From the NCBI GenBank assembly GCA_963823435.1, contig CAWGLN010000002.1:62001-126000 (forward strand): a DNA stretch of 64,000 bases, read 5' to 3'. This document shows positions 17,602 to 27,771 of the stretch, one piece after another. A program made the position numbers and the translations under genes. Within the stretch, counting starts at the first letter, position 1. Each line of letters starts with the position of its first letter. Below the pieces are notes generated by a model. That model was not told where the DNA came from. It saw only the letters and a list, made by a program, of their open reading frames with translations, and did no database searches. Source of the DNA: CAKZML01 sp963823435 (lineage in GTDB: Bacteria; Pseudomonadota; Gammaproteobacteria; Steroidobacterales; BM003).

Positions 17602-19572
17602 CAGATTTTTCCTCCCGCCAGGGCCTCTTGGCCCCCCTCCCGAACTTCCTTGGTCACAGCCACCCGATAGCGCTTGTCGGACACCGCGATCAAGCCGCCC
17701 AGGGCCATGATGATGCAGCCCAGCCAGATGAACCGAACCAGCGGTTTGTACTGGAAGCGCACGCTCCAGGAGTCGTTGCCCAGATCGTCTCCCAGGGCGA
17801 GATAGAGGTCACGATGCAGTCGCGCATCGATTCCTGCCTCTGTCATGGGATTGCGTTGCACGCGGTAGGTGCGTTTCTCCGGGTACAAGGTAATGAGCTT
17901 CTTGCCATCTTTAGAGACGTCCATGGTCGCCTGTGTGGCGTGATAATTTGGCCCCTGAACAGGCTGGATGGACATGAAGGTGACTGTGTAACCCGCCACA
18001 TCGATACTGTCGCCCAGTTTCAGCGCCTGGTCGCGATGTACGCTGTAGGCCTCGGTGACTGCGACGCCGAGCACGAATACACCTATCCCCAGATGGGCCA
18101 GGATCATGCCCCACTGGCTGCGTCCGATGCGCACCTTCTGGGTTTTATCCAGCAGGCCCATCACCGGCCCGTACAAGGACGAGCCAACCACCCACAGACC
18201 CGCGATGCTGGCGACCGCCATTAACACACTGGGTCGTCCATAGACCATCCATGGCAAGGCGATGCCCAGCACGACCGCCGCCAACATGGGTACCCGCAGG
18301 CGCTTGATGATGCGCATTACAGTTGTCGCGCCGCCACATCGAATGCATACCCAGACCGAGCAGCAGAATCAGGGGCAGGGTCGGAATCACAAACACGGCA
18401 GCGAAATACTGCGGGCCAACCGAGTACTTGCCTCCGCCGATTGCATCCATAAACAACGGGAACAAGGTACCCAGCAAGACCACCAGCAAGGCGATTACCA
18501 GCAACACGTTGTTCGCCAACAGGAAGGTTTCGCGGGAAACCTTGCCGAAACCCTCGTCCGATTTGAGTAGCGGCGCACGCCAGGCATACATACCCAGGGC
18601 GCTGCCGATGACAATGACCAGGAAGGCCAGGATGAACTTGCCCCGTTCCGGGTCGGTGGCAAAGGCATGCACCGAGACCAGCACGCCGGAGCGAACCAGG
18701 AAGGCACCCAGCAGACTGAGGGAAAAGGCGGATATCGCCAGCAGCAGGGTCCAGCTCTTGAACAGACCGCGCTTCTCCGTTACCGCCAGGGAATGGATCA
18801 GCGCCGTGCCGGCCAGCCAGGGCATGAACGAGGCATTTTCCACCGGGTCCCAGAACCACCAACCGCCCCAGCCTAATTCGTAATAGGCCCACCAACTGCC
18901 AAGGGCAATGCCCAGGGTCAGGAAGCACCATGAGACTGTGGTCCAGGGACGTACCCAGCGTGACCAGGCCGCGTCCATTTTACCTTCCAGCATGGCCGTG
19001 ATGGCGAAAGCGAAGGCCACCGCAAAACCCACGTAACCCATGTAGAGCATCGGTGGGTGTATGGCCAGTCCAGGGTCTTGCAGCAGCGGATTCAGGTCAC
19101 GTCCATCCATGGCTGCAGGGATCAGGCGATCAAATGGATTCGAGGTTTCCAGGGTGAACAACAGGAAACCAAAGCTGATAAGCCCCAGTACCCCGAGCAC
19201 CCGGGCGGCAAACAATTCCGGCAGGTTCTTGCTCAGGGCCGCAACCGCGACAGACCATCCGGCCAGCATCAAGATCCACAGCAGCATGGAGCCCTCGTGC
19301 GCCCCCCAGGTGGCCGAAATGCGATAGAGAAGCGGCAAGGCTGAATTGGAGTGGCTGGCCACATACAGCACAGAAAAATCGTTCTGTATGAAGGACCACA
19401 CCAGGCAGGCAAAGGACAGCAGTACGAATAGCGCTTGGGTGTTGACTGCGGGCCAGGCCAGGCGCACCCAGGTACGATTGCCTTTCCAGGCGCCTGCCAA
19501 CGGGAAAAAGGCCTGTACCAGACTCAGGCACAGGGCGATGATCAGTGCGAATTGGCCGAGTTCCGGGATCAT
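17601..19572 (-). CDS. ccmF: Cytochrome c haem lyase subunit CcmF (frameshifted)
   Basis: Large polytopic membrane protein that joins haem to apocytochrome c. The first 415 residues carry the WWD domain (WAYYELGWGGWWFWDPVENA) and a string of membrane spans. The frame shifts near 18320, and the remaining ~235 residues (IKRLRVPMLAAVVLGI… to the C-terminal periplasmic loop and last helix) continue in the next frame. The two parts together give about 650 aa, the normal CcmF length. It starts at an ATG overlapping the ccmE stop. Confidence 0.92.
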
Positions 19573-20009
19573 TGCGTCGGTCCTCCCGCATGGGTTTGCT
19601 TAAGGGAGTCCGCAACTTCCGGCGGCATGTAATTCTCGTCATGCTTGGCCAGCACTTCCTCCGCGACAAACATACCCTGCTTATCCAGTTTGCCGTGGGC
19701 AATGATGCCCTGGCCCTCTCGGAACAGGTCGGGCAGGATACCCGCAAACACCACGGTGACCACGGCGCCGTTGTCGGTCAAATCAAAGCCGACTTCCAGT
19801 TCACCGTCCTGGCGCGTGACGCTGCCGGGAACCACCAGGCCGCCCACGCGGAACTTGCGACCCATCGGGGCTTCGCCCGCCTGCACTGCGCTGGGGCTGT
19901 AGTAATAAAGCAGATTTTCCTGGAAAGCCCGCAGACCGAATGTGGTTGCGATACCCACGCCGGCCAGCACCAGGATCACGATAAGCATGCGTTGTTGTCT
20001 TGCGGTCAT
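19569..20009 (-). CDS. ccmE: Periplasmic haem chaperone CcmE
   Basis: 146 aa: one N-terminal membrane anchor (MLIVILVLAGVGIATTFGL), an OB-fold core (RVGGLVVPGSV… FAGILPDLFREGQGIIAHG) and the haem-binding segment LAKHDENYMPPE. There the His forms the covalent haem bond and the Tyr is the axial ligand. Standard length and place, coupled to ccmD and ccmF by ATGA overlaps. Confidence 0.96.
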   Translation of the reverse strand: MTARQQRMLIVILVLAGVGIATTFGLRAFQENLLYYYSPSAVQAGEAPMGRKFRVGGLVVPGSVTRQDGELEVGFDLTDNGAVVTVVFAGILPDLFREGQGIIAHGKLDKQGMFVAEEVLAKHDENYMPPEVADSLKQTHAGGPTQ

Positions 20010-20185
20010 TTCGAGGCTCCGGTATTGGCTTCATCAGCGTAGCGCCTGCGCAGACGTTCCAGTTCCTGGGTAACGGCCCGGCGTGCGGTGATGACGTTGA
20101 TAATCAGTACGACCACGGTAAGGCCGACTGAGCTCCAGACGTAGACGGCATAACCGCCCATATTGAGAAATTCCATGAAAGTCAT
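20006..20185 (-). CDS. ccmD: Haem exporter accessory protein CcmD
   Basis: 59 aa: MTFMEFLNMGGYAVYVWSSV then a membrane span and a basic, helical cytoplasmic tail (RRAVTQELERLRRRYADE). The MGGY(A)xYVW start and the short tail are typical of CcmD, which helps release holo-CcmE from CcmABC. Both ends overlap neighbours by ATGA (ccmC upstream, ccmE downstream). A second in-frame ATG at 20176 is possible. Confidence 0.93.
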   Translation of the reverse strand: MTFMEFLNMGGYAVYVWSSVGLTVVVLIINVITARRAVTQELERLRRRYADEANTGASK

Positions 20186-20919
20186 TTGCTTGTCACCATG
20201 TCTTTAACCCATTTCGAGTTTTGTTCCCTGACCAGCACTTCGCGTTTGACCCGGGTCAGCGCTACGGCGCCGAAGAAGCACATAAACCCGATAATCATTC
20301 CAAACAGGGGCAGCGCCATGTCGGGAGGAATCGACGGCCCACCCTTTTTGAGCAAGGTGGAACCCTGGTGCAGGCTGTTCCACCAGGTCACCGAGTAATG
20401 CACGATAGGCACGTTGACCACGCCAACCAGTGCCAGGATGGCGCTGGCCCGATCAGCCCGGTTGGTGTCATCGATCGCAGCCCTCAGACCCATGTAACCC
20501 AGGTACAGGAACAGCAGGATAAGTTCCGAGGTCAGACGTGCATCCCAGGCCCACCAGGTGCCCCACATGGGCTTGCCCCAGATCGAACCGGTGGCCAGCG
20601 CCAGGAAGGTAAGCGAGGCCCCAATCGGCGCACAGGCCACTGCCACGGCGTGGGCCAGCTTCATGCGCCAGATCATGCCGATGGCCGCGGCCGAAGCCAT
20701 GAAGGTGTATATGAACAGCGAGAGCATGGCGCTGGGAACGTGCACGTAGATGATACGGAACCCGTCACCTTGCTGGTAATCGGCCGGCGCCATCACCAAT
20801 CCGCCGTACAGACTCGCGATGATCAATGCCGCCGCAAACCACCCGAACCACGGGATCAGGCTCGCTGAAAGACGGTAAAAATGCGGCGGTGATGAAAGCT
20901 TGTGAAACCAGGTCCACAC
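20182..20919 (-). CDS. ccmC: Haem exporter protein CcmC
   Basis: 245 aa with six membrane spans and the WWD domain as WGTWWAWDARLTSELILL, flanked by conserved His residues (IYVHVPSA and IVHYSVTWWNSLHQG). It presents haem to CcmE. Intact, of standard length, between ccmB and ccmD. Confidence 0.96.
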   Translation of the reverse strand: MWTWFHKLSSPPHFYRLSASLIPWFGWFAAALIIASLYGGLVMAPADYQQGDGFRIIYVHVPSAMLSLFIYTFMASAAAIGMIWRMKLAHAVAVACAPIGASLTFLALATGSIWGKPMWGTWWAWDARLTSELILLFLYLGYMGLRAAIDDTNRADRASAILALVGVVNVPIVHYSVTWWNSLHQGSTLLKKGGPSIPPDMALPLFGMIIGFMCFFGAVALTRVKREVLVREQNSKWVKDMVTSK

Positions 20920-20938
20920 GATGTTGTTCTCCCTTTCT

Positions 20939-21622
20939 CTAATCCAGGCTTACCCTGATGGCGGCAGCCGCCGCAATTGGCCCCAGGCTAAGCGCCAGGA
21001 ACATAATTGCCGCGAGCAGGTTCAGTGGGCCGGTAACGTCCAGCCCGTCCATTGCCAGATCCGTGGCCCTGGCTCCAAATATCAGAATCGGCATTGATAG
21101 CGGCAGAACCAGCATGGCGACCAGCGCCCCGCCCCTGCGTAAGCCGGCAGTCAGTGCTGCGCCTATGGAACCAATCAGGCTCAAGGTCGGTGTGCCCAGG
21201 GCCAGGGAGGCCACCATGGCGGGCATCGCTTCGGCGGGCAGGAAAAAGGCTTGCGCCACCAGTGGCGCCAGTATTACCAGCGGCAAGCCGCTTACCAGCC
21301 AGTGGGCGATGGTCTTGATCAACAACAGCCAGGCCAGGGGCTGCGGACTCAGGGCCATCTGCTCCATGGTGCCGTCATCCATATCGGAGCGATAAAGCGT
21401 ATCCAGTGCCAGCACGGACGACAGTAGAGCGGCCACCCAGACGATACCCGGTCCGATCTCCATCAACAGTTCTTTTTCAGGACTGGTCGCCAGTGGAAAC
21501 AGGGTTGCCACCACCAGGAAAAACACCAGCGGATTGGCCAGTTCACCCAGGCGCCGGTAACCCAGCTTCAGGTCCCTGAGCAGCAAAGCCCATGCGGCGT
21601 CCAGTAATCCGGGAGTTTGCAT
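20939..21622 (-). CDS. ccmB: Haem exporter protein CcmB
   Basis: 227 aa integral membrane ABC-transporter permease with six hydrophobic segments. Recognisable stretches are RDLKLGYRRLGELANPLVFF at the start and LALDTLYRSDMDDGTMEQM, typical of CcmB. Its start shares a base with the stop of the ATPase gene ccmA. Confidence 0.95.
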   Translation of the reverse strand: MQTPGLLDAAWALLLRDLKLGYRRLGELANPLVFFLVVATLFPLATSPEKELLMEIGPGIVWVAALLSSVLALDTLYRSDMDDGTMEQMALSPQPLAWLLLIKTIAHWLVSGLPLVILAPLVAQAFFLPAEAMPAMVASLALGTPTLSLIGSIGAALTAGLRRGGALVAMLVLPLSMPILIFGARATDLAMDGLDVTGPLNLLAAIMFLALSLGPIAAAAAIRVSLD

Positions 21623-22251
21623 CAGCTTAGCTCCAGGGGTACTTCAGTACCGCCATTGATCCGCATGTCGTGGTGGGCGGCCAGGATGGCCATACCGCCC
21701 TTTTCCAGGTGCTCGGAAACCAGTTCCTCAACCAGCGCCCTGCCCTTCACGTCCAGGTTGGCAAAGGGCTCGTCCAGGATCCACAAGGTGGCCTGGGACA
21801 CCAGGAACCTTGCCAGTGCCGCCCGCCGACGTTGACCGGCAGACAGGTAACGGCAGGACAGTGAGCGGCAGCGTTGCAAACCCATACGTTCGATCGCCAT
21901 TTCGATGCGCTCTCCCGCCTGCTTGTCACGCAACTGGTAGTGAAAGCGCAGGTTTTCCTCGGGATTCATGTCGCCCTTGAGTCCCTCAAGGTGACCCATG
22001 TAAATCATCGAGCTATGGTAATCAAATCGTGAACGGTCAATACGCTTGTCGTTCCACAGGATATTTCCCGACTCCGCCATGGACAGGCCACACAGGACCC
22101 GCAGCAAAGTCGTCTTGCCGCTGCCGTTGCCACCCATCACGTGCAGCCATTGGGAATTATCCAGGGTGAACCCCAGATTCTGGAACAGACATCTGTCACC
22201 TCTCCAGAGAGTCAGGTTCCTGCCCTGGAAGCTGGCTTGGGAAAATTTCAT
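21622..22251 (-). CDS. ccmA: ABC transporter ATP-binding protein CcmA
   Basis: 209 aa. Walker A is MGGNGSGKTTLLRVLCGL, the ABC signature is YLSAGQRRRAALAR, and Walker B is LWILDEPFANLD. The short length and LSAGQ(R/K)RR signature are those of CcmA, which drives release of holo-CcmE. First gene of the ccm operon. No strong Shine-Dalgarno is visible before the ATG. Confidence 0.95.
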   Translation of the reverse strand: MKFSQASFQGRNLTLWRGDRCLFQNLGFTLDNSQWLHVMGGNGSGKTTLLRVLCGLSMAESGNILWNDKRIDRSRFDYHSSMIYMGHLEGLKGDMNPEENLRFHYQLRDKQAGERIEMAIERMGLQRCRSLSCRYLSAGQRRRAALARFLVSQATLWILDEPFANLDVKGRALVEELVSEHLEKGGMAILAAHHDMRINGGTEVPLELS

Positions 22252-22576
22252 AGGCGGTTCGATTATTAAATAATTTTAATGATTAACGCAGATAAATGCT
22301 GAAAAATCAGTGTGGTGCGCATTCTGACGAGAATGACTCCAAGGCGCAATAGCGGAATGTGCGGATGCACACCGGGTAAGGCTACAGATGCCTTTTTCGG
22401 GCCCATTAAGTACGAGTTTCCAGGAGCTTTTGCGCGGTTTCCAAACTTCAGGAAAATTCACGACCTGGGTCGTCTGTGTCGCTGCCCGCGCGCATGCTAG
22501 AATCCGCAAGCAGATGTTAAAGAAGGGTCAAACCCCGGCATCTCCCACCAGGCAGCCCCAAGGATACCCCGAGATA
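22252..22576. other. Divergent ccmA/hisC intergenic region
   Basis: 325 bp between two divergent genes. It should carry promoters for both, but I see no confident sigma-70 pair or known operator. It contains short frames without family resemblance. Confidence 0.45.
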
Positions 22577-23674
22577 ATGACTTCAACCGTCAAACCACTG
22601 TCGCACGTACTGGATATCGAGCCCTATCTGCCAGGCGATTCGGCAGTAGAAGGGGTGACCCGGGTAATCAAGATGTCTTCGAACGAAAGCCCGCTGGGTG
22701 CCGGTCCGGCTGCGCGGGAGGCTGCGAAAGAGGCCATCGGCGAGTTGGAGCGCTACCCGGAGAGCAGCGCCCGGATTGTGCGTGAGGCGCTGGCCGAAAG
22801 GTACGGCCTGGATGCCCTGCGTATCGTGTGCGAAGCCGGTTCAGAACAGCTGATTAACCTGATTGCGCGCTGTTATGCAGGACCTGGCGATGAGATTCTG
22901 TACAGCGCACACGGTTTCGTGGCCTACAAGATTGCGGCCCTGAGCTGCGGCGCCAAACCGGTGGCCGCACCGGAAAAAAACCTGACTACCGATGTCGACG
23001 CCCTGTTGGGGCTGGTAAGCGAGCGCACGCGGATACTGTTCCTTGCTAACCCCAACAACCCGACCGGCACTTGTCTGCCAAGGACAGAAATTGCCCGTCT
23101 GCGTAACGAACTACCCGAATCCGTGCTGCTGGTACTGGATGGCGCGTATGCGGAGTACGTGGATGAGGAAACCTACAGCGCCGGTCTTGACATGGTGAAC
23201 GAGGTTCCCGGCAACGTGGTGGTGCTGCGTACCTTCTCCAAGATCTATGGCCTGGCGGCCCTGCGTGTGGGCTGGTCCTACAGTTCGCGGGCCCTGGCCA
23301 TGGCGCTGCATCGTTTGCGAGGCGTGTTTACCGTTTCTACCATCGCCCAGAGGGCGGCGGTCGCAGCGGTCACCGACATGGAGCACGAAAACCTGGCACG
23401 GGAACACAATGCCAGGTGGCGGCCATGGCTGAATCAGCAACTGTCCGACCTGGGTTTGACCGTGACCGACAGTCACGGCAATTTTGTGCTGGCGCGATTT
23501 TCCTCGCAGGAAATGGCTACGGCAGCGGACTTTCATCTACGCTCCCACGGTGTGATAACCAGGACCCTGAGAGAATACGGGCTGGGCGACTGCCTGCGTA
23601 TCACCGTGGGTCTGGAAGAACACAACCTCGTGCTGGTCAATCTGCTGAAGGACTTCCTGGCCGCCAATAGCTGA
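22577..23674 (+). CDS. hisC: Histidinol-phosphate aminotransferase
   Basis: 365 aa class I/II PLP aminotransferase. The start MTSTVKPLSHVLDIEPYLPG matches HisC proteins. SSNESPLGAG, NPNNPTGTCLP and TFSKIYGLAALRVGW (with the Schiff-base Lys) are the family motifs. I use ATG 22577 rather than an upstream in-frame ATG because the extra residues do not resemble the family. It stands alone, outside a his operon, so it may be a second copy or serve aromatic amino acid transamination. Confidence 0.92.
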   Translation: MTSTVKPLSHVLDIEPYLPGDSAVEGVTRVIKMSSNESPLGAGPAAREAAKEAIGELERYPESSARIVREALAERYGLDALRIVCEAGSEQLINLIARCYAGPGDEILYSAHGFVAYKIAALSCGAKPVAAPEKNLTTDVDALLGLVSERTRILFLANPNNPTGTCLPRTEIARLRNELPESVLLVLDGAYAEYVDEETYSAGLDMVNEVPGNVVVLRTFSKIYGLAALRVGWSYSSRALAMALHRLRGVFTVSTIAQRAAVAAVTDMEHENLAREHNARWRPWLNQQLSDLGLTVTDSHGNFVLARFSSQEMATAADFHLRSHGVITRTLREYGLGDCLRITVGLEEHNLVLVNLLKDFLAANS

Positions 23675-23754
23675 CCAGCGAAATCCGGGCGCACGGATGA
23701 CCCCAGATCCGCCCACCACCCCGGTGCGCCTGCCGGACCGCTTGCGTTAGAGCT

Positions 23755-25047
23755 TCAGGGCGTGATGTGGCCGGACTTCCCGGACATCTGACTGTGGACT
23801 CGCCGGTAAACCGCGAAGGCCGCTACCAGCAGCATGCTGAGGCTGATGAACCAGAAAAAACCGTCTTTGCCGAGGTAGTGCATCCACAGGGAGGCCAGCA
23901 GAGGACCGGCGATGGCCGCCACACCCGACATCAGGATCATGGAGCTGCTGGCGGCCACCATCTGGGAGGGCTTCAGGAAATCGTTGGTGTGAGCCACTGA
24001 CAGGGAGTACAGCGGCATCATCATCCCGCCCAGCAAGGCCGTCGCCAATAGCTGGGGAATCCCGCTGGTCAGTAACGCGGCGACGGCGGCCAGGCAGCCC
24101 GCCACACTGACCATGGCGATGATGCTACGCCGGTCAAAATGATCGGACGCGTGACCGATGGGCCATTGCAACAACATGCCGCCAAAGGTTGCGGCTGCCA
24201 TGAACATGGAAACGTTAAATGTATCCATGCCCTGCTCCGTGGCATATACCGCGCCCATGCCATAGAAAGCCGCGGCCGCCAGACCCTCGGCCATCACGCC
24301 TACCAGGCCCAGGGGTGAGACCTTCCACAGCGCCCTTATACCCATGGCCTGGGGTTCCGCATGGGCAGGCGCACTGCCGGTGGTGAGCGCGATGGGCAAT
24401 ACGGCAAGCGACACCAGAATCGAGGCAAGCACGAACAGCAACACCCCGGACGGGTCAGCCAGGTTCAGCAGGAACTGGCCCACGCCCACGCCGCCAAGAG
24501 AGATCACCATGTACAGCGACAGGAGTTTGCCGCGACTTTCATTGGTGGCGCGATCGTTAATCCAGCTTTCGGCCACGATATACAGCCCGGCCATGCAAAA
24601 GCCGGATAACAGACGCATGAGTATCCAGATCGACGGGATTACCATTACCCCGTGGACCAGCGCGGCGATCGATGCGGTGGAAGCCAGTGCGGCGAATACC
24701 CGGATATGTCCTACCCTCGCCACCATCACCGGGGTCAGCAGGGAGCCGCCCACAAAGCCCGCAAAATAGGCGGACATGATGATGCCCGTAACCACCGTGG
24801 GAAATCCTTCCAGGGTCGCCCGGAAACCGAGCAAGGTGCCCTGGAGGCCGACCCCGAGCATCATCAGGGATACACCCAGAAACAAGGCCCAGGTCGATCG
24901 AAGTGTGGTCAGCAGTGGAATGGTCGGGATCCTCGTGTCAGGGCCGGTAAGCCGGCCCCGCCACAGTAATAATGGCGAAAGCGGGTAATCAGTTGCTGTC
25001 GCCGTTGCGGGGTGAAACCGGTGGCGCGCCCTGCACCCTTTGCTCAA
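23755..25047 (-). CDS. MFS transporter (YcaD-like)
   Basis: About 390-430 aa with 12 hydrophobic spans. Family-like sequence starts at TTLRSTWALFLGVSLMMLG, and MVARVGHIRVFA and YIVAESWINDRATNESRGK match the YcaD-type major facilitator branch. The annotated start is a TTG inside the end of the RimK-like gene. No ATG or GTG lies in frame between it and the conserved region, so the true start is uncertain (a frameshift or unusual start are both possible). Substrate unknown. It follows the RimK-like gene on the same strand and may belong to its transcript. Confidence 0.82.
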   Translation of the reverse strand: MSKGCRARHRFHPATATATDYPLSPLLLWRGRLTGPDTRIPTIPLLTTLRSTWALFLGVSLMMLGVGLQGTLLGFRATLEGFPTVVTGIIMSAYFAGFVGGSLLTPVMVARVGHIRVFAALASTASIAALVHGVMVIPSIWILMRLLSGFCMAGLYIVAESWINDRATNESRGKLLSLYMVISLGGVGVGQFLLNLADPSGVLLFVLASILVSLAVLPIALTTGSAPAHAEPQAMGIRALWKVSPLGLVGVMAEGLAAAAFYGMGAVYATEQGMDTFNVSMFMAAATFGGMLLQWPIGHASDHFDRRSIIAMVSVAGCLAAVAALLTSGIPQLLATALLGGMMMPLYSLSVAHTNDFLKPSQMVAASSSMILMSGVAAIAGPLLASLWMHYLGKDGFFWFISLSMLLVAAFAVYRRVHSQMSGKSGHITP

Positions 25048-26500
25048 GGCGACGCATAAATTCAGCCATGATCACCCGGTATAATTCCTTGCCAAGTGCG
25101 GCATCTTCGTAACCGTGATCAATGCTGGGGTTGTCGTTAACCTCAATCACCAGCACCCGGTCACCGACCTGCTTCAGGTCCACGCCATAGAGCCCGTTTC
25201 CGATCAGGCCGGACGCCCGCGTGGCCACCTCGAGCACCTCTTTCGGCGCTGCTTCCACCAGGACGGTGTCCGCACCGCCTGAGCTTACCTTGCCGCCACT
25301 GCCATGCTTGTAAATCTGCCAATGGCCCTTGCTCATGAAGTACCTGGAGGCAAAAATGGGCTGCCGGTTCAGCATGCCCACGCGCCAGTCGTAGTCCGTG
25401 TACACGAACTCCTGGGCCAGCAACACGCTGGAGGATTTGAACAACTCGCCGGATTTTTCACGCAGCTCTGCCGCGTCTTTTGCCTTGAACATACCGCGCG
25501 AGAATGACCCGTCCGGAATCTTGACCACCACCGGGTAGCTCATATCCCCCAGCTGCTGCACCGGGTCTTTGCCCTCGGTCAGCAATCGATAACGTGGAGC
25601 GGGCACCTTGTTCCGGCTGAGCAGGTCCGCCAGGAAAATCTTGTTGGTGCAACGCAGGATGGAGGTGGGGTCGTCCATCACCACCATACCTTCCGACTCG
25701 GCCTTCTTGGCGAAACGATACGTGTGATGATTGACGTTGGTGGTTTCCCGTAAGAACAGGGCATCGAATTCGGCAATCCGGCCAAAGTCCTTGGGTCCGA
25801 TTATCTCCACATCTATACCCAACTGGCGTCCGGCCTGGATGAAAAAATTCAGCGAGGCCTTGCTGCTGGGCGGGAATTTTTCCTCGGGATTGACCAGCAT
25901 AGCCAGGTCGAAACGCGCATTGGGCACACTTTTCGGGCGCTTCCAGTTCTTGTTGGTAAATATTGAAAAGGCATCTGTCAGCGCTTCTTTTTCAAGCGAT
26001 GTCAGCCCCTGTGGGCCGATCGCACGCACCGATTCTATGCGCCAGCGCATACCCTTCTTGAGTCGCACCTTGAGAATGGGGGCCGGCAGGTTCTCAAAGA
26101 TCTGTCGCCCCAGTTCCTCCAGCTCGGGAATTTGCGAGATGCCGAAAAACACATTGCACCGCAATTCCCTGGAATCTTCCTCGCCTCCCTCCTCAGCCCT
26201 GGCCACCAGCTTGTCCAGCCTGGGCATCAGGTCGCCCAGGTCCAGGCTGTATAGCGCCCGGCGACTCAAATCGTTAATGGTTCGAACCGAGGGCAGGGAA
26301 CGCTGCCCCCTGGCCTCGGCCATCAGCGAGCAGTAGTAGCCGCTACCCAGGTAGGCGTAGCCCCGGCACATATTGATCACCCGCACGTTGCTGGCCGAGT
26401 TGGGCGCCAGCAGGAAGCTCTGAAAATCGATGACCTGGATGTCCTCCCCCTCGAGAGTCCAGTCTTTCACGTCTTCAACGACTATGAGATGCTTCGTCAT
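24989..26500 (-). CDS. RimK-family ATP-grasp ligase
   Basis: 503 aa. The C-terminal ~300 residues are an ATP-grasp domain: DDPTSILRCTNKIFLADLL (start of the RimK-type fold), YPVVVKIPDGSFSRGMFK (ATP-binding lysine region), LLAQEFVYTDYDWRVGML and VIEVNDNPSIDHG (metal-binding Glu/Asn). The N-terminal ~200 residues form a RimK-associated domain that starts KHLIVVEDVKDWTLEG. Family enzymes join amino acids to carboxylates, for example Glu ligation to proteins or peptides; the substrate here is unknown. It is divergent from the DUF2817 and GNAT-C39 genes, a neighbourhood that suggests peptide modification. Confidence 0.9.
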   Translation of the reverse strand: MTKHLIVVEDVKDWTLEGEDIQVIDFQSFLLAPNSASNVRVINMCRGYAYLGSGYYCSLMAEARGQRSLPSVRTINDLSRRALYSLDLGDLMPRLDKLVARAEEGGEEDSRELRCNVFFGISQIPELEELGRQIFENLPAPILKVRLKKGMRWRIESVRAIGPQGLTSLEKEALTDAFSIFTNKNWKRPKSVPNARFDLAMLVNPEEKFPPSSKASLNFFIQAGRQLGIDVEIIGPKDFGRIAEFDALFLRETTNVNHHTYRFAKKAESEGMVVMDDPTSILRCTNKIFLADLLSRNKVPAPRYRLLTEGKDPVQQLGDMSYPVVVKIPDGSFSRGMFKAKDAAELREKSGELFKSSSVLLAQEFVYTDYDWRVGMLNRQPIFASRYFMSKGHWQIYKHGSGGKVSSGGADTVLVEAAPKEVLEVATRASGLIGNGLYGVDLKQVGDRVLVIEVNDNPSIDHGYEDAALGKELYRVIMAEFMRRLEQRVQGAPPVSPRNGDSN

Positions 26501-26649
26501 TCACGAATCCCGGTGAGAATTTGCGGGGTTTAAGCGGCGCCAGTTGGCAAGTGTAGCGACAGAGGAGCCGTTGGAAAACACCGGCAGCGTGAATCTTTTC
26601 AATCTGGAAGGCCGGTGCCAACGGGCGAACAGGGTCATAATCCACGTAT

Positions 26650-27771
26650 ATGTTACATCTGCCAGACCCAAGCGGGCTCGCCCAACTTTTTTCCTGCGAT
26701 TACGCGCAGGCCCATGCTCGATTTGCACAGGCTGCTGACGGACTTGGCGACGTCTGCCCGCGCGTAACCATTCCTCACCCGCTCGCCGGCCCGCAAGGGG
26801 AGTCGCTAAGTCTGGATTACGTCTGGCTGGGTGACCGCGATGCAAAGCGGCTCTTGGTGACGCAGTCCGCCGTGCACGGTGTAGAGGGATTTGCCGGGTC
26901 GGCAATCCAGCTTGACCAGTTGAAATGCTTTTCCCAGGCCGATTTGCCTGAAGACCTCGCGGTCCTGCATATACACGCGGTCAACCCCCACGGTTTCGCA
27001 TGGTGCCGCAGGGTAAACGAGGACGGTGTGGACCTGAACCGCAACTTCGTTGATTTCTCCCGGTCCCTCCCGAATAACCCTGACTACGAAGAAGTCAGGG
27101 GTTTTCTGCTGCCGGACAACCCGGATCGGTGGGAGCTGGCCAGCAGACGACTGGCCGAGTATGAGGAAACCTGGGGAAGCGTCCGGTTTCATCGGGCTGT
27201 CAGTGGCGGCCAGTATGTTGATCCCGCAGGTTTGTTTTATGGCGGCGACGCGCCCAGTTGGTCGCGCCAGGTGCTTGAGCGGCTGTTCATCGAGTTGGAA
27301 CTGGGCAAGCGCGAGCGTATCGCGGTGCTGGATTTGCATAGCGGTCTGGGTCCCTTCGGTTATGGTGAGCTCATCTGCGATCACCCACCCGAAAGTGCGG
27401 GCGTGGCACTCGCCCGTCGCTGGTATGGCGCTAATGTGGCCGAACCCGCCCTGGGTACATCCAGTTCGGTACCCAAGCACGGCCTGGTGGATTACGCCTG
27501 GCAAAAGACCTTTGACGACAAGGTTTGCTTCCTGACACTGGAGTTCGGCAGCTATCCTTTTAGCAACCTGATGGAGGTACTGAGACTTGACCATGCCCTG
27601 CGTCTTGATCCGGAATTCTCAACAGATACCCGGCGCGTCGAGCAGACACGCCAGGCCATGGTGGCGCATTTCTGTCCGCCTGCCCCGGATTGGCAGGAAG
27701 CCGTGATTTTTCGCTCACGCCAGGTCATCAACATGGCACTGAAAGGGTTGTCAGCGGAGCACCAGGGCTAA
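26650..27771 (+). CDS. DUF2817 / M14-like metallopeptidase
   Basis: 373 aa. SAVHGVEGFAGSAIQ (His and Glu zinc ligands), NPHGFAWCRRVNEDGVDLNRNF (the M14 N-P-x-G-x… DxNRNF signature) and AVLDLHSGLGPFG (third ligand) place it in the carboxypeptidase-like DUF2817 family. It would trim C-terminal residues from peptides, amidohydrolase-style. No signal peptide, so cytoplasmic. Its TAA stop shares bases with the ATG of the GNAT-C39 gene (TAATG), indicating coupled translation. Confidence 0.87.
   Translation: MLHLPDPSGLAQLFSCDYAQAHARFAQAADGLGDVCPRVTIPHPLAGPQGESLSLDYVWLGDRDAKRLLVTQSAVHGVEGFAGSAIQLDQLKCFSQADLPEDLAVLHIHAVNPHGFAWCRRVNEDGVDLNRNFVDFSRSLPNNPDYEEVRGFLLPDNPDRWELASRRLAEYEETWGSVRFHRAVSGGQYVDPAGLFYGGDAPSWSRQVLERLFIELELGKRERIAVLDLHSGLGPFGYGELICDHPPESAGVALARRWYGANVAEPALGTSSSVPKHGLVDYAWQKTFDDKVCFLTLEFGSYPFSNLMEVLRLDHALRLDPEFSTDTRRVEQTRQAMVAHFCPPAPDWQEAVIFRSRQVINMALKGLSAEHQG

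Noticed and set aside
23680..23735. Inverted repeat GGCGCAC…GTGCGCC as a shared terminator for hisC and the MFS gene
   Set aside because: A seven-base stem around a 35-nt loop with no T-tract. Too weak.
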